64,000 nucleotides of DNA from Gadus chalcogrammus (GCF_026213295.1 NC_079419.1:8825624-8889623); one strand, 5' to 3'; positions 49,489 to 63,400 are shown, counted from the stretch's first letter. Numbers and translations are program-made. Notes: a model not told the origin generated them from the letters alone.

Positions 49489-49544
49489 AGGAGAGAGAGA
49501 GGTCGAAGGAGAATGAGAAAGAGAGAGAGAGAGAGCGAGAGGGC

Positions 49545-49629
<85 letters not shown>

Positions 49630-49643
49630 CGAGAGAGAGAAAG
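49489..49643. repeat. (GA)n microsatellite, copy B
   Basis: Counterpart of 23834-24010 with fewer GA units and the same GGGCGAGAG interruptions. Confidence 0.95.
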
Positions 49644-49701
49644 GAGCATGGGGAAATCAAGTAATATATCCTCAGAGTTCACAGGCGTGACTGCAAACAA
49701 A

Positions 49702-49733
49702 CCCCCCCCCCCCACACACACACACACACACAC
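49702..49733. repeat. C run joined to (CA)n, copy B
   Basis: Counterpart of 24069-24099, with a different split between C and CA. Confidence 0.95.
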
Positions 49734-50597
49734 CGATCGCACACGTGATGGAACACACAGCAAGCATGCACCGTTGCAAGTGCAGGTATCCCTTGCACAC
49801 AGCATCCTGCTCTAATGAGAACATACATTCTGCCTTTTGTCTGCAAATAAAACAGAACACGATACCGCCATTGAGGCACGACATTCTGGAACAAAAACAA
49901 AAAAACGCGGAGCAACGGCTACTAAATCAACACTCTGGGTGAATCCATCACTGCGCACACATCAACAATTCAAATCTCAACACTCCCCTCCCCCAAAACC
50001 AAAAAAACATAAACGCAAGCTAATCCAGTAGACTGCTAGAGCTGTGGCATCAGGGCTCAGGCAGACTCAGAGTGGGGGACCAGAGGGTAACTGCTCTGCC
50101 ATCTGGCCGGGGCTGGCCATCTAACCAGCTCCTCCCTGTGTGGCTGGATTAGATTTATTGAGGCAATGAGCCCCCCACCCCCGGCCTGAGATTTGATATA
50201 TGTGACCCAACTCCCCTCCAAGATAAGAGCAGGGATAATGCAAAAGAGCACCTTCTGCCTCTCAGAGGTCACGTGAAGACGACGAAAGGGAGAGGAGGAA
50301 GAAAGAAAAGTAGAGCCCAAATGAGCTCTTACGGGCGATGGCGTATTAAGATTCTCCCCGGATAAGCTGCCTACCAGCTGCTTCATGATGAAGGTAGCTT
50401 GTGTGGTGAATTGGCTAATCGCTATAAAAAAAGAAATACAAATGTCTTCTAAATGTGGATGTGGTTGACTGACTAGCAACGACTATTCCTATGCTGCGTA
50501 GCAAGTCACAAGGAAGCATGGTTGCATAAATACTCGTCATACCAACCTCATTGGATATCTATTTTAGTAGACGGCATTCATAACTTCAAAAAATAAA

Positions 50598-50962
50598 GTA
50601 TGCACAGACTACAGGTTGCTTACGATTGTTTTAGGATCTTACTTAAAAGACCTAGGTGGAGTAGTGCAAGTGAGCTATTTGTGAATGCAGGAGTTAACAC
50701 CTTACAAGCTTTATTGAGGAACCTTATGTACAGATTTATCTGTCGCCTGAATAACTCAAAGAATGAAGTCATAATGCTGCTGTCGAACCCAAGTTATAGC
50801 GCAGTACGCTACCAGTCATACCTTTGGAGGCATTGGTATAAGTGCCTTTTATAATTGGTTGTTATGTTTTTATTCTTATTTATGTGTGTGTTGTCTATTT
50901 CTTGTATTGTATGTTTTTAAATGGACCTTGAGTCTAATAATAGAAGGATGATGACGATGATA
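50598..50962 (+). mobile_element. LINE 3' fragment, copy B
   Basis: The open frame at 50600-50854 gives the same reverse-transcriptase C-terminus as copy A (24962-25216), followed by the same UTR with a small TTC insertion and the same GATGAT tail. Confidence 0.8.
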
Positions 50963-51206
50963 ACACCTTGCCTGAATCGAAATGACCTCATGTATTCAAA
51001 ATGAGTGTACGCATATCAAATGATCGGCGACAGAAGAACGTCAGCAATAACAAACAAGATATTGATTCTATGTTTGTAACGTCATCACCAAAATATACAA
51101 TTTCATGTTTGCCATCTAAACAGAAAAAAAGAAGTGTATCCTAAGATGCCCATTAAAGACGACAACAACAACAGATATTATTACACGGCTTTACAGTAAT
51201 ACTCAC

Positions 51207-51379
51207 ATATATTGGCCGTTCCTTTTGGTATGGGCAGGTAGGAGCCCACGCTCCAGGCCCTGCCGTGGTAATGTCTCTTACAGCGGCTGCAGTCGGGTCC
51301 TGTGGTGTTGTGCTCACACTCACAGCCCAGCCTGCCCTTGTCGTACACACAGGTGTTGGCATGCAGGTTGCACTTGCAC
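51207..51379 (-). CDS. ntng1: ntng1 laminin-EGF domain 1 exon (copy B)
   Basis: Same 173-nt exon as 25565-25737: CKCNLHANTC through PIPKGTANI, with identical splice sites and phases and no coding difference seen. Together with 47083-47109 and 40764-41017 it forms a second complete set of the three 3' ntng1 exons in the correct order and orientation. Confidence 0.93.
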
Positions 51380-53845
51380 CTAAGATGAATGGATAGGCGA
51401 GAAGGGGGGAGAAAGACACAGGAGGTGTTAATAATAGATTATTTTTTCCTTTCTGTCTGGCATGGGTAAAAGCTCTCGTTGTGTTTTTTTTGTGTTTTGT
51501 ATCCACGGCTTTTCGATTTTATTTTAATTTATTTATTCATTTATTTTAATTGTAGTCCTAGAGCGTTATCAGATTTGGATGGTGGCCCTGCAAAGCCTCA
51601 TTATGCATCCATTTCCAAAAAAAAGAAAAGAGAAGAGTAAGGAAAAAGGGAAAAAAAACAATGGCTAAATTCTGACTCTTCCCGCGTGGAGAGAGACATC
51701 AGAGGAAATCGGTTCCCATTAGCCACTTTCAGTGCTAAATGGAAGGCGCTGCGTAATGGCAGCTAATTGAAGAACAAACCGAGGCGCCGGTAACGAGGTA
51801 ATGGTTTAAAGAAGGAGATGCCAGACGCCGACTTTACCCCCAGCTCTGACAAGCTTCTCTTGAGAAACAGGAGGCAGGCTTCTGAGTTAGTGCGATGTGA
51901 AACGCAGGGCCAACCTGCAGCCACAAGCCCCCAGCGGTCAGCTGTGTCAGTTATTAGGTGGAGGGAGAAGAGATCTCTGGCAGACCTGACAGATGCTCCA
52001 GACAGGTAAGTGAAAATAAAAAATGTCTGACATTCTTCTTCTTCTATATCCTACCACGCAAAAAGCCCAAACGTTTTCTGGGAGTAGAAAAAAAGAGAGG
52101 GTGGAAAAAAAAGGATACCAATATATCATCAGCCTGCGAAGAGGGAATTGTTTGGAGATAGTTTGAGGTTCACTTGTGTGAAGGATCGAGGCTTGAACTC
52201 CCTCGACGGACAGCGGGTAAATTGTGTGGAGAGAGTGCAGAATTCAGCCCACTCATTTTACTGAGGGCTGTTTTCATCCGGTAACAAGCTCTGGAGGAGG
52301 CCATGCTGTTTGAAGTAAAACACAGCCCTTCTACATCGTCCTGTTTACAGCATGTGCTCGAAAAACACATTAAATGACCAGACACACAAACAGGAAATAT
52401 GCCACTTCTATCATGATGATGTCGTTGTGCTGCAAAGATCAAAACAGCAATGCAAAGTTTTCAGTCAAATACATGAAACAAACCAAATTAACCAAACTTT
52501 GAAATTGCCTTGCAATCGTCCCGAAACTTGAAACACAATCTACATTTTTCAATAAAAGCTTAAGTTCATAGATATATTATCGAATCAAAATCAATTATCC
52601 CCCCCCCACCTCCGCATCCATACAGGAAACATGCAGTGGAATACCTCTGCATGTTTTTTGCCATCCGAGATTCAGGCAGCGTCATATTCCGTCTGTACTC
52701 AAATATAATCCCCCAGTGTGTGATTCAGCCCCCGAGAGAGGTAAAAGGTTACGCTGGGTGACCTCTGGATCACGGAGAGCTTGGTGTATTTAGAAAACAT
52801 TTGAGACATAGGAGTCGATCCGAAACCCTAGCCTTCCCCAAGCGGCGTCAGATGTATCGTTGTTTCATAGCAGTGCCTGTGTTTGTTTGTACTACCGCCT
52901 TCCGAAGGGAGGATTTCTCCCATTTTAGACCTAAGTGATAGGGATCTGTTGCCCACGTCGCTCAGGAACTCAAGGCAAGAGAGAAATGATGGGATCAGTC
53001 CGCAGCCCTTCTTCTCTAATTGACTTCCGGGCCTTTGTGACATAAAAGACTGATGGATAGCTACATTGTTTGAAGGACACTGTAGTGCCTGTAGAGAATG
53101 AGGTTTATCTGTACCAAATTAACATGTTAATGAGCTGTGGTATGGGGGATTTGAAAAACGCTAACGACGATTACGACAGAAATAAATACAGCTTGCGGCT
53201 GTCCACTTAAGTCTTCTCAAGCAACTGGGTGTTTGTTTTAAATTAAACACGGTTCTACTTTTTGTAATCTTTTAATCTTGCAAAAGTTGTAACAACAGAT
53301 GCTGTGAATGGGCAAATATTCCGTCTCATAAAAAAACGGTTTGGAGGACTATTTAGTTAAAGTAAGACATAAAATAAAAAGTGTAAGTAAATGATTTAGC
53401 ACATTTTTGCACTTTTCATTACATTGAGTAGCAATCCGAACTTAAGTTGCCTGTCCAAACTGACCTATCTGTTTCCCATCGGCTTGGTTCTGGACACACG
53501 ATGAGGAGAAATGCTGTCGTTGTGATGAACGGTAGGAAACTTATAGTTTCACTGACTGCAACAACAGACTGCATAATCATTGGAAATGTCATTACATGTT
53601 AGACCTACTTTAGGAAAAGCAGCCACAAGCATATATTTTTAATCAAACATTCTGTCGTGGAATTACATTTTATTGCTTCAAGAATGCGTCATTGGTGTAT
53701 TTTTGATGAAGGGAATTTAGGGATATGTCACAACCAAAATTAAGTGGGTGACAAGAGCCATAATGTTGTGATTGATCGTATTATTGAATAAAGTCCCTAC
53801 ACCAGTTTGTGACTTCCACAAATGACAATATAACAACTTTGGGTT

Positions 53846-53875
53846 TTCCGCATACAATGTGTATTGTATGCGGAA
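53846..53875. other. Perfect 13-bp hairpin, copy B
   Basis: Same inverted repeat as 28201-28230 with the same GTGT loop. Confidence 0.9.
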
Positions 53876-54321
53876 TTGAGATAATACTTTTTCAAACTTT
53901 TGAGAATAAAGATTGGAAGAGGAGTTTAAGAAACTACCCTTCTTAACCTCCATAATAAAGAATCGATGCTGCACACGTCATATTTCTCACCGACTTCAGT
54001 CCGCCTTCATTTGGTTAATGATAAAAATGAATGATAGTCTGCAGTCGCCAACTGAAAGTGTCATTAATTAAACAGAGATCATTATGAAACAGAGATCAGC
54101 ACAATATCAAACATTCTAAACATCATGGCTGCCTTTATTGGCAAAGTATCGGTGCTGACCTTGCTAGAGCACAAACCTGTTCCAATTACAAACGTATGAT
54201 GCAATTACGGAGCTGGTGGGAATAACGCCTGCAGGGACAGTTTCATTCCCGTCCCTAGGCAGGGGTGGGAGTGTAAGATAAGCAAAAACCAATTGAATCA
54301 GGGATTTTCGCCGCTAATTCA

Positions 54322-54656
54322 CAAATGCATTTTAGTATAATGGAACCTCTAAGTTCACTTTTGTTATCCAAGTGGTGTTATTAACTGGCACAGAACAAAT
54401 GCCTCTGGATGCAATTGGACAGGCCACTGGCCAATCAGATCAATGAAACATGTAACACATCAGCGGCAGCCATCTTGGTTGTTTATGAAAATTGCCTCAA
54501 TGGCGCTTCCATAGGGTGCTTCTCTGGTCAGTCATCGTGTTAAACCCGCCCCATTTTGGAAGTGATTGGCCCGTGCCGGGCCAGGTCTACTGGATATCTG
54601 TCTGAAAGGGTTAGGGAACCAGATGCATATGCCGATTTGTCTGGTTCCCAGTCTAG
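54322..54656. mobile_element. Probable non-autonomous DNA transposon remnant, copy B
   Basis: Counterpart of 28676-29010, including the GGGAACCAGA inverted repeat (54614-54623 / 54640-54649). Confidence 0.4.
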
Positions 54657-55923
54657 GATGAAATGTTAGCAAACAGGGGATTTTTGATCAGGCATGAGAT
54701 TGCTGTATATGGTGCCCCCTTGCTTATACCAAGTTTCACTTAAGAAAGAAATGGCTCATGTGAGAATGCACATAGAGTTATAAGCAGATGAAGGGCATTA
54801 AACATTTAGCATTATTCAAATTTCCGAAGTTAGACTCTTGGATGACATGTTGACGGTGTGTTTAGACTCTTGTTGACGAGAATATTTAGACTCTTCAAAT
54901 ACATTTAATTAGTATATACATTGTTGTGATTGAATTAGATTTAAATTGAAGACCGTAGAAAAAAATAAAAATTAACTTTATTCACAGTGTCTGGTACTTT
55001 TATTTATACTCAATAACCACTTGTTACATCACAATGTTATTGTGTTCAATTTTCAGTTACTTATTCAAATGCATTCCAGATATTATACAGGAGTCAAATA
55101 ATTTAAAATAACAATGACATTACGAACGTCTTTAAACCATCAAATTGAATGTTACACTTTTTTGGTTTAGCAGCTTTCCAAGTGTCAAACAAAGTGGCTT
55201 TAAAAATGTCTTGTTTTTAATGCCCTGCCTGTTGAAATCATAACATATAAACATCTTTATACAACAATGAATAACTATTTAAATGGGGAAAGGTTGGTCA
55301 GGTGTATTCATCTGCACTGAATGCATGTAAGAAGGGTGTAAGAAGGGTTTGCACATCAAGTTGAAGTTCTGGCCAAATACAAGATACAAAACAATGCTTT
55401 GCTTTCGGTAAAGGGTTAGTAAATGACATTATAGACAAAGATGGCGAGTGGAACTGATGGTACTGTTGTGTTGGAATGATTGGTCAAGGCAAACATCCTC
55501 ACTGACTATGACACGCTGAACCCCTCCCTTGTAATTATACGGGCATTGATTTCCACAACCCCTTCCCGTCAGCAGGCACATACCACTTTCCCATCTGGAG
55601 ATGCGCCAAGGTGTGGTTAATCAGGCCGTATCACAAAACTTCACAAGCTAACCTTTACATTTTTGATGGGTTTTGTTGACATCTTCGGCGTATCACCGCC
55701 TCGCAATTACCTCCTCTCTCCCACATACAACCTCCAGAATCTGGGTGTTGTTGTCATGGTATTGAATGGCTTCATCAGGGTGGTTTTGTTTAAATTGTCA
55801 ACTTTACATACACTACATAATGGGTTGGTTATCCTGACAGCTATGTGAGTGTGCTATTCTTGGGTTTGCCTGTTGTTATAGGGGCTTTGAGTCTCTCACA
55901 CTGGTGATGGTGGGTGCTTCTTT

Positions 55924-56106
55924 TCAGGTTGAGGTAGGCTTCCTCACATGTCCGTCTGATGCCCAATGAGTCTGAGTGTGGGGACAAACATGGCAGGCAC
56001 TGAGTCGCTCTGGCAACTCTGGAGTATCCTCTAGCAGAGACTCAGAGGCTGTGTCAGTGTCAATGTCTTCATGCTGGTAAGAAGACATGGATGTCTTCTG
56101 TGAGTT
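55924..56106 (-). CDS. Unidentified open segment, acidic then Cys/His-containing (copy B)
   Basis: The same 60-codon frame as 30266-30448; no family recognised. Confidence 0.25.
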   Translation of the reverse strand, partial: NSQKTSMSSYQHEDIDTDTASESLLEDTPELPERLSACHVCPHTQTHWASDGHVRKPTST

Positions 56107-56304
56107 CTAGATGAAGGACAGAAGACAGCAATATTTAACACATATTTTCTTCGATGATTGTCATCTTATGAAAATGACTTGTATGTAACGTGTGTTTAAC
56201 TCTTTTTAAAACAAAGTTGGACTATACTTGACTTGAGAATGAACCCTAAGCCTGGAAGTTATGACATCTTAATCGTTATTTACTCAAAGCTCTACCTTGA
56301 CTTG

Positions 56305-56580
56305 TCAATTGGCTTGTCTTGACAAAGAAAAATAGCCTCTAGCACTGCTACTGAACCCACTGACTTTGTCTCGGATTGCCGTCAACTGGCTTTTTGTGTC
56401 CTTCCTGAGGTTGATCTCCCTCTTAAAAAAACCTGCTCTTGCTGGTTTTGACCTCTCTCTCCGTCTGTTCCGAGAGGCTTCTGATGTGGTTTCTGGCTCC
56501 TCTGTCTGCCCCATCCGAGCATACAAAACCTTAAGTAGTATTGCTGCTGAATGGATGCAACCTGACTCTAGATTGCAACG
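56305..56580 (-). CDS. Unidentified open segment, basic (copy B)
   Basis: The same 91-codon frame as 30647-30922; no family recognised. Confidence 0.25.
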   Translation of the reverse strand, partial: RCNLESGCIHSAAILLKVLYARMGQTEEPETTSEASRNRRRERSKPARAGFFKREINLRKDTKSQLTAIRDKVSGFSSSARGYFSLSRQAN

Positions 56581-56939
56581 TCAGATGTAAAATGTGATAA
56601 CATGCTGCTAATCTCCTTACATAGATAACATTACAACGTAGCTCACGTAACAATGGTGGTTAACTCTTAATGTTTGTTAAACATTTTGCCATTTGATAAC
56701 ACGTATACCACAACAATCACATAGATAATATAAAACGTATGGTTAATGGCTAACTTAATGGTTGACAAACACTTTAAAATGTGAGATTTATGTTACTTAC
56801 CAAGCCATGTGTGTGCAGTGCGCCGTCAAGATGTAGCTGTTACAAACACACAAGCCTGATACTGATACAAGCCTGTTTGTCTTCTGGCTTAACCGCTGGC
56901 TAGCAGGACTTTTGATCACACAAAACTATTTCTCTTAAG

Positions 56940-57011
56940 ACAAGGCAAAGCAAGGGAACTTTATTTAAATAGCACTTTCAGATACAAGGCAGACTCAAAG
57001 TGCTTCAAATA
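56940..57011. mobile_element. Dispersed fish-type repeat fragment, copy B
   Basis: Counterpart of 31277-31352. Here the sequence continues unbroken past the point where copy A ends, differing only by a small GAAGC/GAACATTGTC change. Confidence 0.55.
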
Positions 57012-58030
57012 TGAACATTGTCATACAATGTTTATATGTGAAGCTGGATTTCTCGATCGGTTGTATACGTCAGGCCAGTAGGTAATCCTGTGAGATGGTC
57101 CATCCATTGATCGAGTATGAAGAGGTCGGCCAATCTGGTCCCGTTGGTCAATGTTCACTTTTCACAAGTAATGCTCGTGGTCAGGGAGTGTGAGTGACAA
57201 TACATGCAGGTATAAGAGAAACTTGTTTTTTCTTCTTCAAACGTGTTAGCCAGCGCTGGCTAACGGGTTCATGGAATATTTATTTTCACAATATGGCAAC
57301 AATGTGTGGGCATACTCATGTCAGCATCTGCATTCAATTTAACAGAAAATATAGGCTACTATCAGCCTAAAAACCTTAATATTGGCTAATATCATTTGAT
57401 TCAAAAGGTGCACAACAGCACAGGAAAATGGTAAAGCAGAGGCGAATTTTCGATGTCTTTATGACCCCGTCATTAAGAGCAAATTGTTTAAGGGAAATAA
57501 TCATGTGGGAAAACATGCACATCCAATGTACATTTTACTGCATATATTATTCATACAGATCTTTTTCATATTGAGGATTTCACTCGCCCATATGCCCGAC
57601 ATGTTCCCACGGCTATGTCCCAGCCTGTTGGGATTCGTATGTTTGTTGTTGTTGTACATCTTTTCACTAGATCCAACGTTTAATCAGACGTATAATTAAT
57701 TTAGCATTGGAGAGTTATGGCCCGTATAATGCATCAGACCAGGCCTTCAAAGGTTTAGTCACCAATTTCAGTTGATGCGAAAACAAACTCTAAAGCTTTG
57801 ATCGGGGGTCATTGAAATATGTTATCTACCAAGTTCGGTGAATATTTGACTGAATGTGTGCCGATATAAGCCGGAAATTTGTTCCCCAAAAAATCCACAG
57901 TGACTGAAGAATTGTATAGGCACAAATTGGCATGGCCTGTTTCAGTTGAATCGACATTATTGTGCCAATGTGTGCCAATGTTGGCGCAATAATTGTTGTG
58001 CCAATTGCTTCTCGTTTCAGAAGTAATTAC

Positions 58031-58741
58031 TAGGGGTGAAACGGATCAGTGTGTCCACGGTTCGGTTCAGATAACCGTTTTGGGCCTCGGTTTCGGATAC
58101 GGTTCGGATTAGGATCATGTCCGTGGTAGTAAAAAGGCAGACTTTTTTTTGACGGAGGGTTTGGGGGAGAAACACAAAAATGAATGAGACCCACAGGCTA
58201 TTTGCAATGTGTTAATTGACTGCAATCAGACAACTTGCAAGGCTTTTTTGTGCAATAAATGTTCCCCTAAATGCATTTGAAAACATGGTGCACTGACACA
58301 TGTAAGGGATAACGGCCAACGAGGCTTAGAACTCTGGCGACGAGCGCAGCATGAAGCCAGAGTTGCCTCTACCTGTCCATTATTTCCATCGAACCGGTCG
58401 ACCTCGAAGGCCGTTATCCCGCTTATCACCCGTTTGTATTTATCTCCCGTATATTTAGAATATAATTGTATCAATTACTTTCTTTAAATTTAGGAATCGT
58501 GCGCTTGAACTTCAGAAAACAACCTATTACAGCTACCTCATTGGCTCGGGCAGCACTGGAGAGAATGCATTCCGCTGGGTCCTAAACACCCTTTTGTATC
58601 GGACGTAGGCTACAGTAGGCAAAATACGCTACATAAGGCAATGCCTTCATGAAACCGAAATCCGCGGATCTCCAGTATGCTCCGAACTGTGGTAAACGAA
58701 CCGAACGGATTCGGATACAATTCGAATCCGCTGCAGGCCTA
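58031..58741. mobile_element. Non-autonomous hAT-like DNA transposon with intact target-site duplication
   Basis: A 711-bp element starting TAGGGGTGAAACGG and ending in the complement of TAGGCCTGCAGCGG, flanked on both sides by the 8-bp duplication GTAATTAC (58023-58030 and 58742-58749). An 8-bp duplication and TAGGnnTG-type imperfect terminal repeats are hallmarks of the hAT superfamily. Subterminal CGGTTCGG/CGGATTCGG words recur near both ends. There is no transposase frame. Inside lies a nested palindrome: GGGATAACGGCC (58306-58317) pairs with 58409-58420, and AACTCTGGC (58330-58338) pairs with 58356-58364. Confidence 0.85.
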
Positions 58742-59724
58742 GTAATTACCCAGAATTTGAAACATGTTTAACCGACCATATGTTGGCGTAATTGATACCA
58801 TGTTTTAATATGTTAAGCATCGGGGGCACCTGTCCATAAAGTATAAAAACGTAAGCACTTTGTACTCAACAAAGCGCTCTAGTGTTGAGATTTAAATCTC
58901 GACATGCCCCTTGGCCAATGAAATGTAATGCTTCATAAAAAACCTGAAACATGTAAGAATAAAGAAAGTAATAGCAGGAGATGATTTTCCTTTTGTCAAT
59001 GAAACAAAGCGATACAGTAAGTAGATAGACGTCTCAAATGGTTAAATAATAATAAAGAAAGTAAAATAAAAAGATAATTAAGATACAGAATAACAATAGT
59101 GTGGCCTGCTTTACAATCACCCTAATAACAATAATAATAATACTAATGTAGTGTTAAACTGCAACAGTGAGTAAAAGAGTTTCATTAAGGCTTTAACCAA
59201 GGGTTTTTGTATGCTATTCCCCCTGCTATGTTAAGATTGGCTCTCGGTTTAGAGACATAAAGCTACCGTTGCTGCAATCAAATATACTTTTAAATGGTCA
59301 AATTGAAGCACACGTCGCATGGCTGATGGCTTCCGTTGCAAATGAGTTACTCAACGGCAACGCAACGCCCCCGGTCCAGATTCCCCGAGTGCTGGGCAGC
59401 CTCTGAGCAAACGGCTCCCTGCAGTCCTTAACTTTTGAATCAATTAAAAGAACCTGCTCCATAAAATTAATGAGTGGGGTGTACCTTGCTCCCCTTCAGC
59501 TCCCCCCAAGTGAAGCGCAATGAAATTTGACCTTCCGCTTAATTAAAAACCAGCCGAATCTGGATCATCACTTCCCAGCCTGGGCGCGCGCCGCATCGAT
59601 AGGGCAGACGCATCATTCTGGACACAGGGGAACTCTGGAATGCAATGTTTTTGCCGTGGGCATTGTCATAATGAAATCACAGAGTTATTCTCCCCAAGAC
59701 CAAGTGTGCCTGTGTGTGGGTGTA

Positions 59725-59727
59725 TGT

Positions 59728-59758
<31 letters not shown>

Positions 59759-59762
59759 GGGG
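59725..59762. repeat. (TG)n followed by a 21-base G run
   Basis: TGTGTG units pass directly into a G homopolymer at 59742-59762. Confidence 0.95.
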
Positions 59763-60401
59763 CAAAGAGGTCCCTGTGTGGGCCGTTAAGCCTCCTGAAC
59801 TAGCACAGTTACAAAGACATGTTTCATGAAGTTTTAATGACCTTTTGTCTTGGGCCCAGAGAAGCGACGATAGGTGTTATCCATTATCCAAACAAGAGGC
59901 TTTCCCTGGAAGAGTTAAAGAGATCATTCCCCCTCCACCACCCCTCCCCCCCTGCATTTTGCTTTATGTTCAATACTCTCCCATGAGCATAAATATGCTA
60001 TGCTCTCACAGTAGATTAAATGTTTATTTTAGTGTTTGAGTGCGTCAGGTCGAGGGAGATAGAGGGAGAAAAAAATGTGTCCATCTGTAGTTTAGGCACT
60101 CATTTTTCATATTGTAAGACAAAAACTTGAAAAAGATGGCAAAATCATATTTTTGTAAATAGAATAAGTGATATGGTGGGGTAGTAAGTATGTGTTTTGT
60201 GATGACAGTCTGGGTACTCTGGCGTCTACCTAACCCAGACCACTGTGTGCTTATTTGCAGTGTGCTGACAGGCTCACTGTGTCTAACATTGACTTCTTTC
60301 TCATGAAGGCGCCTACAAGCCACAGTTTAAAACCCGCTGAAACACAAGCCTACCCTGAAATATATGCATACCAGAAACCAGAGTAAAAGTTCAAAAAATA
60401 A

Positions 60402-60424
60402 ATAATATATATATATATTTTTTT
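60402..60424. repeat. (AT)n and T run
   Basis: Short alternating AT tract followed by T homopolymer. Confidence 0.85.
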
Positions 60425-63400
60425 AAGAATTCCTGAATTGTTATGGATATACTCAAGTTATATACTCATGATATACTCAGACAACACAATTGATAATATT
60501 AATAGATTATCATAATATAATCTGATATATTTAGTTGAAGTAATGAAGAGGATTATGGTGCATGAAATAAATCAGCATATATTTCGAACCACATGGAGCA
60601 CAGAACGTCCTATTGCTTGCAAACCTAGCACACAGTGTGAGACGGAAGCAATAAACTGCTTAGTGAGCTGGAGGACCACAGGGTGAATTAATAATGTAAA
60701 ATAATTAATCCGTAGTGAAGCATTCCATCAGTGTTGGTATGACCTGCTGTGTCAGCCAGAAAGGTGATAGACTGAAACATCACTTAGAGCTGTGGAAAGA
60801 CAATGGGATATATCTTATGCATCTAACATATGAGAGCTACTTGTGTGACAAGTAACTATTTTAATCTAATCAGGACTTTAAGTTATTTTGTTTACCATTT
60901 CATGTTTTTTAAATAATGCTTCTATTATAATAACATTATTGAGACTAGTTTCTGCTATCGTTAACGTAGCCTAGCAGAGTTAAATAGAGTTATATTGTCA
61001 GGTTTCCACATTGCGATATGCCTTGTATTAACCTTACTGTCTATTTTGGAACAACATAGACTCATGTACTATCTGCATTGTATGGTCACCACTGCCCACT
61101 GATTTTCCTTTTCCCTCTAAATTAGCTCTGGTTCTTGAAACGGTCCGTAAAGTAGTCTTGGCACCTTGCTGTGTCCTAGCGAACCAGCCTGTGTTCCCAC
61201 CAGTATTGAGCATTGAATAATGCACACCGGAAACAGACAGTAGTAGCATGCTATCTATTCCGACCTCTCTTTCCCTCCTGTAGAATATGAAACGCTCACT
61301 GATGTCGTCACTGTTACACTTGAAGAAGACCTGCTATTTCTGTTCCAGCTGGGTACCAACTTTTTGGGCTTCGAACAAATTGATTCTTGGTCGGAACACT
61401 CTGTGAGAGAGTCTAGTCTGTAAGGTTTTGGAATCCACGTTAAGTCACCAGGGTCAGGGTTGAGTCACCGGCCATCCCCTGCCCTGTTCAAATTTCATCT
61501 TTTTTTTACATATATTTTACATTTATATTAAGAATATGCTTTACAGATTTCTTAATAACTTTGATAAAGCTCTTTCCAAATAACTTAACTGTAACTGTTA
61601 CTTTCAGTATGGTCAACATATATTGTCTGGTCCCAAATTGGGGATGTCTAGTTTATCTCTAGTGTGTACTTATTGACAACAGACTCAACCCTTTTCTGTC
61701 AGCAATTTGTCTGTGCACTTTGAAAAGCACTATGGAAAGGCTTCTGAACAGGATGGTCCATTATTCCTTGAACTTATAAGGTCAAAGGAAGCTGAATCTG
61801 TTCCATAACCAGAGCTAAGAAGGATAACGAATTCACTAACTTCCTAAATAAAATACTTCCTAATCTACCGGCAAAGTTTGATTGAGTGAAGCATTTTTAA
61901 ATTGATTAAGATTTTAATTAATTGTTGAACTAAAGGTTTTTACAAAGGTGAGATAGATTAGATGATGAAAAAATAGACAAATAACAGAAAACTGCAGCAT
62001 TGATCTGCTGAGTCTAACTAAATGACACATGACGCTGAATTAATAATGAATCTTCCTGAACAATAACAAATTAATTCAGCATGTGTTTGTTTGGTGGGGG
62101 AGGGGGAATTTAAAGTACAGTAATGTTTGTTTGTTTGCCTTTTTCTTTGAGTTCACTCTCAGTTTCTCATCTCAGGTTCCCCCTTCAATAAAAAGCACAA
62201 GATGTCGCAACTGTTAACTTAACACACATTTGGTTCCAGTGAAGAAGAATGGGCAACGTTTTTGTTTTTGCGTGTTTAAGGAAGGCCTGGCCATCAGAGG
62301 ACCTGACAGGTGTGAAGAGACAAGTTTGAACTTTGGCCCCACTGAATTTTTAGATCAACGTCAACCAGCTCTCTGGTACTGGTGTGACCCTTGCGTCACA
62401 GTTTGATGTCTGCTACATGAGAGGTCCGAGAGGCCCTGTTGTGTCTGTCCGTCAAAAGGGCTTGTGCATGGCAACTACCAGGGGCATTGAAAGTAAATAC
62501 TAGGTGAGATGCAGGATGTTTCTTGCGGATTATGATAGGAGTTTGGCGTACTGACAACTTGCTGTTGCTTGTGCTTCCCTAAGAATATCATGTCACTGTT
62601 GCACACTGGGTGCTGTTTATTCAACTAAGATATTAGTTATTCATTCTTTCCAGTTTAGCATAATGGCATCAAATGGGTAACATATAGAAAGCAAATACAG
62701 GTTTGTCATGTTTATTCAATTTCATGGATCTTTTAACAGGCAATTGAGACGTGAGGAAAAATGATTTTGAAGTAGGCGAAGCATTCAAAGCAAAATCATC
62801 ATTGATTCATCTGTGTTGCATATATCATATTCCTAGACATGCAAGTATCCCAGAGGTTCAAATGTAAATAATAGAAAAAGTTCCTTGCCTTGTTTTATTT
62901 AGTTCTAAAAACGAAAATGCACCTTTCTACGATTTCATTCAGGACTGAAGTTTTGCCAAACGTTTTGTGATCCGGCCAAGAGTTTAATACATATTAAACC
63001 GTTAAACTCCTTCTGCTCTGCTGTTACAATGGACCTAACGAGAAACCAACACAATGAACCATAACCAAGCAAGCCTTGTCCTGAAACATCCTGAAGGTTG
63101 AGACGAGCACACCTAGTTCATCTTTGAGCTACCAGCTGTGGTGCAGGGGCTCATGCATCGATGAAATTTGCCCTTAGCAAACTTTGAAATTGCTCCGAAA
63201 GCGAATCCAGGCGGAAATTATCTTCTGTGTCAACAACGGTGACCAGTGAAGAGCGTGGGGCAGACACAGCCCCGACATAATGACTTTGACAGCCCCCACT
63301 CGATATTGGATCTCTTTCTACATTGCAGATGCCATTGAACTATGCGGGCGGGCACAGTTGTCAGGGTGTCACCTCATTACGCTCGGCTGTGTCACCGTGA

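Noticed and set aside
58226..58474. 82-codon - strand open frame inside the hAT-like element
   Set aside because: Crosses the nested palindrome and shows no transposase motif; the element is non-autonomous.
62354..62503. 50-codon open frame after a TTTTTAG, ending TAG followed by GTGAGA
   Set aside because: Splice-like edges, but the frame ends in a stop exactly at the donor, other frames are closed, and no family is recognised; most likely chance.
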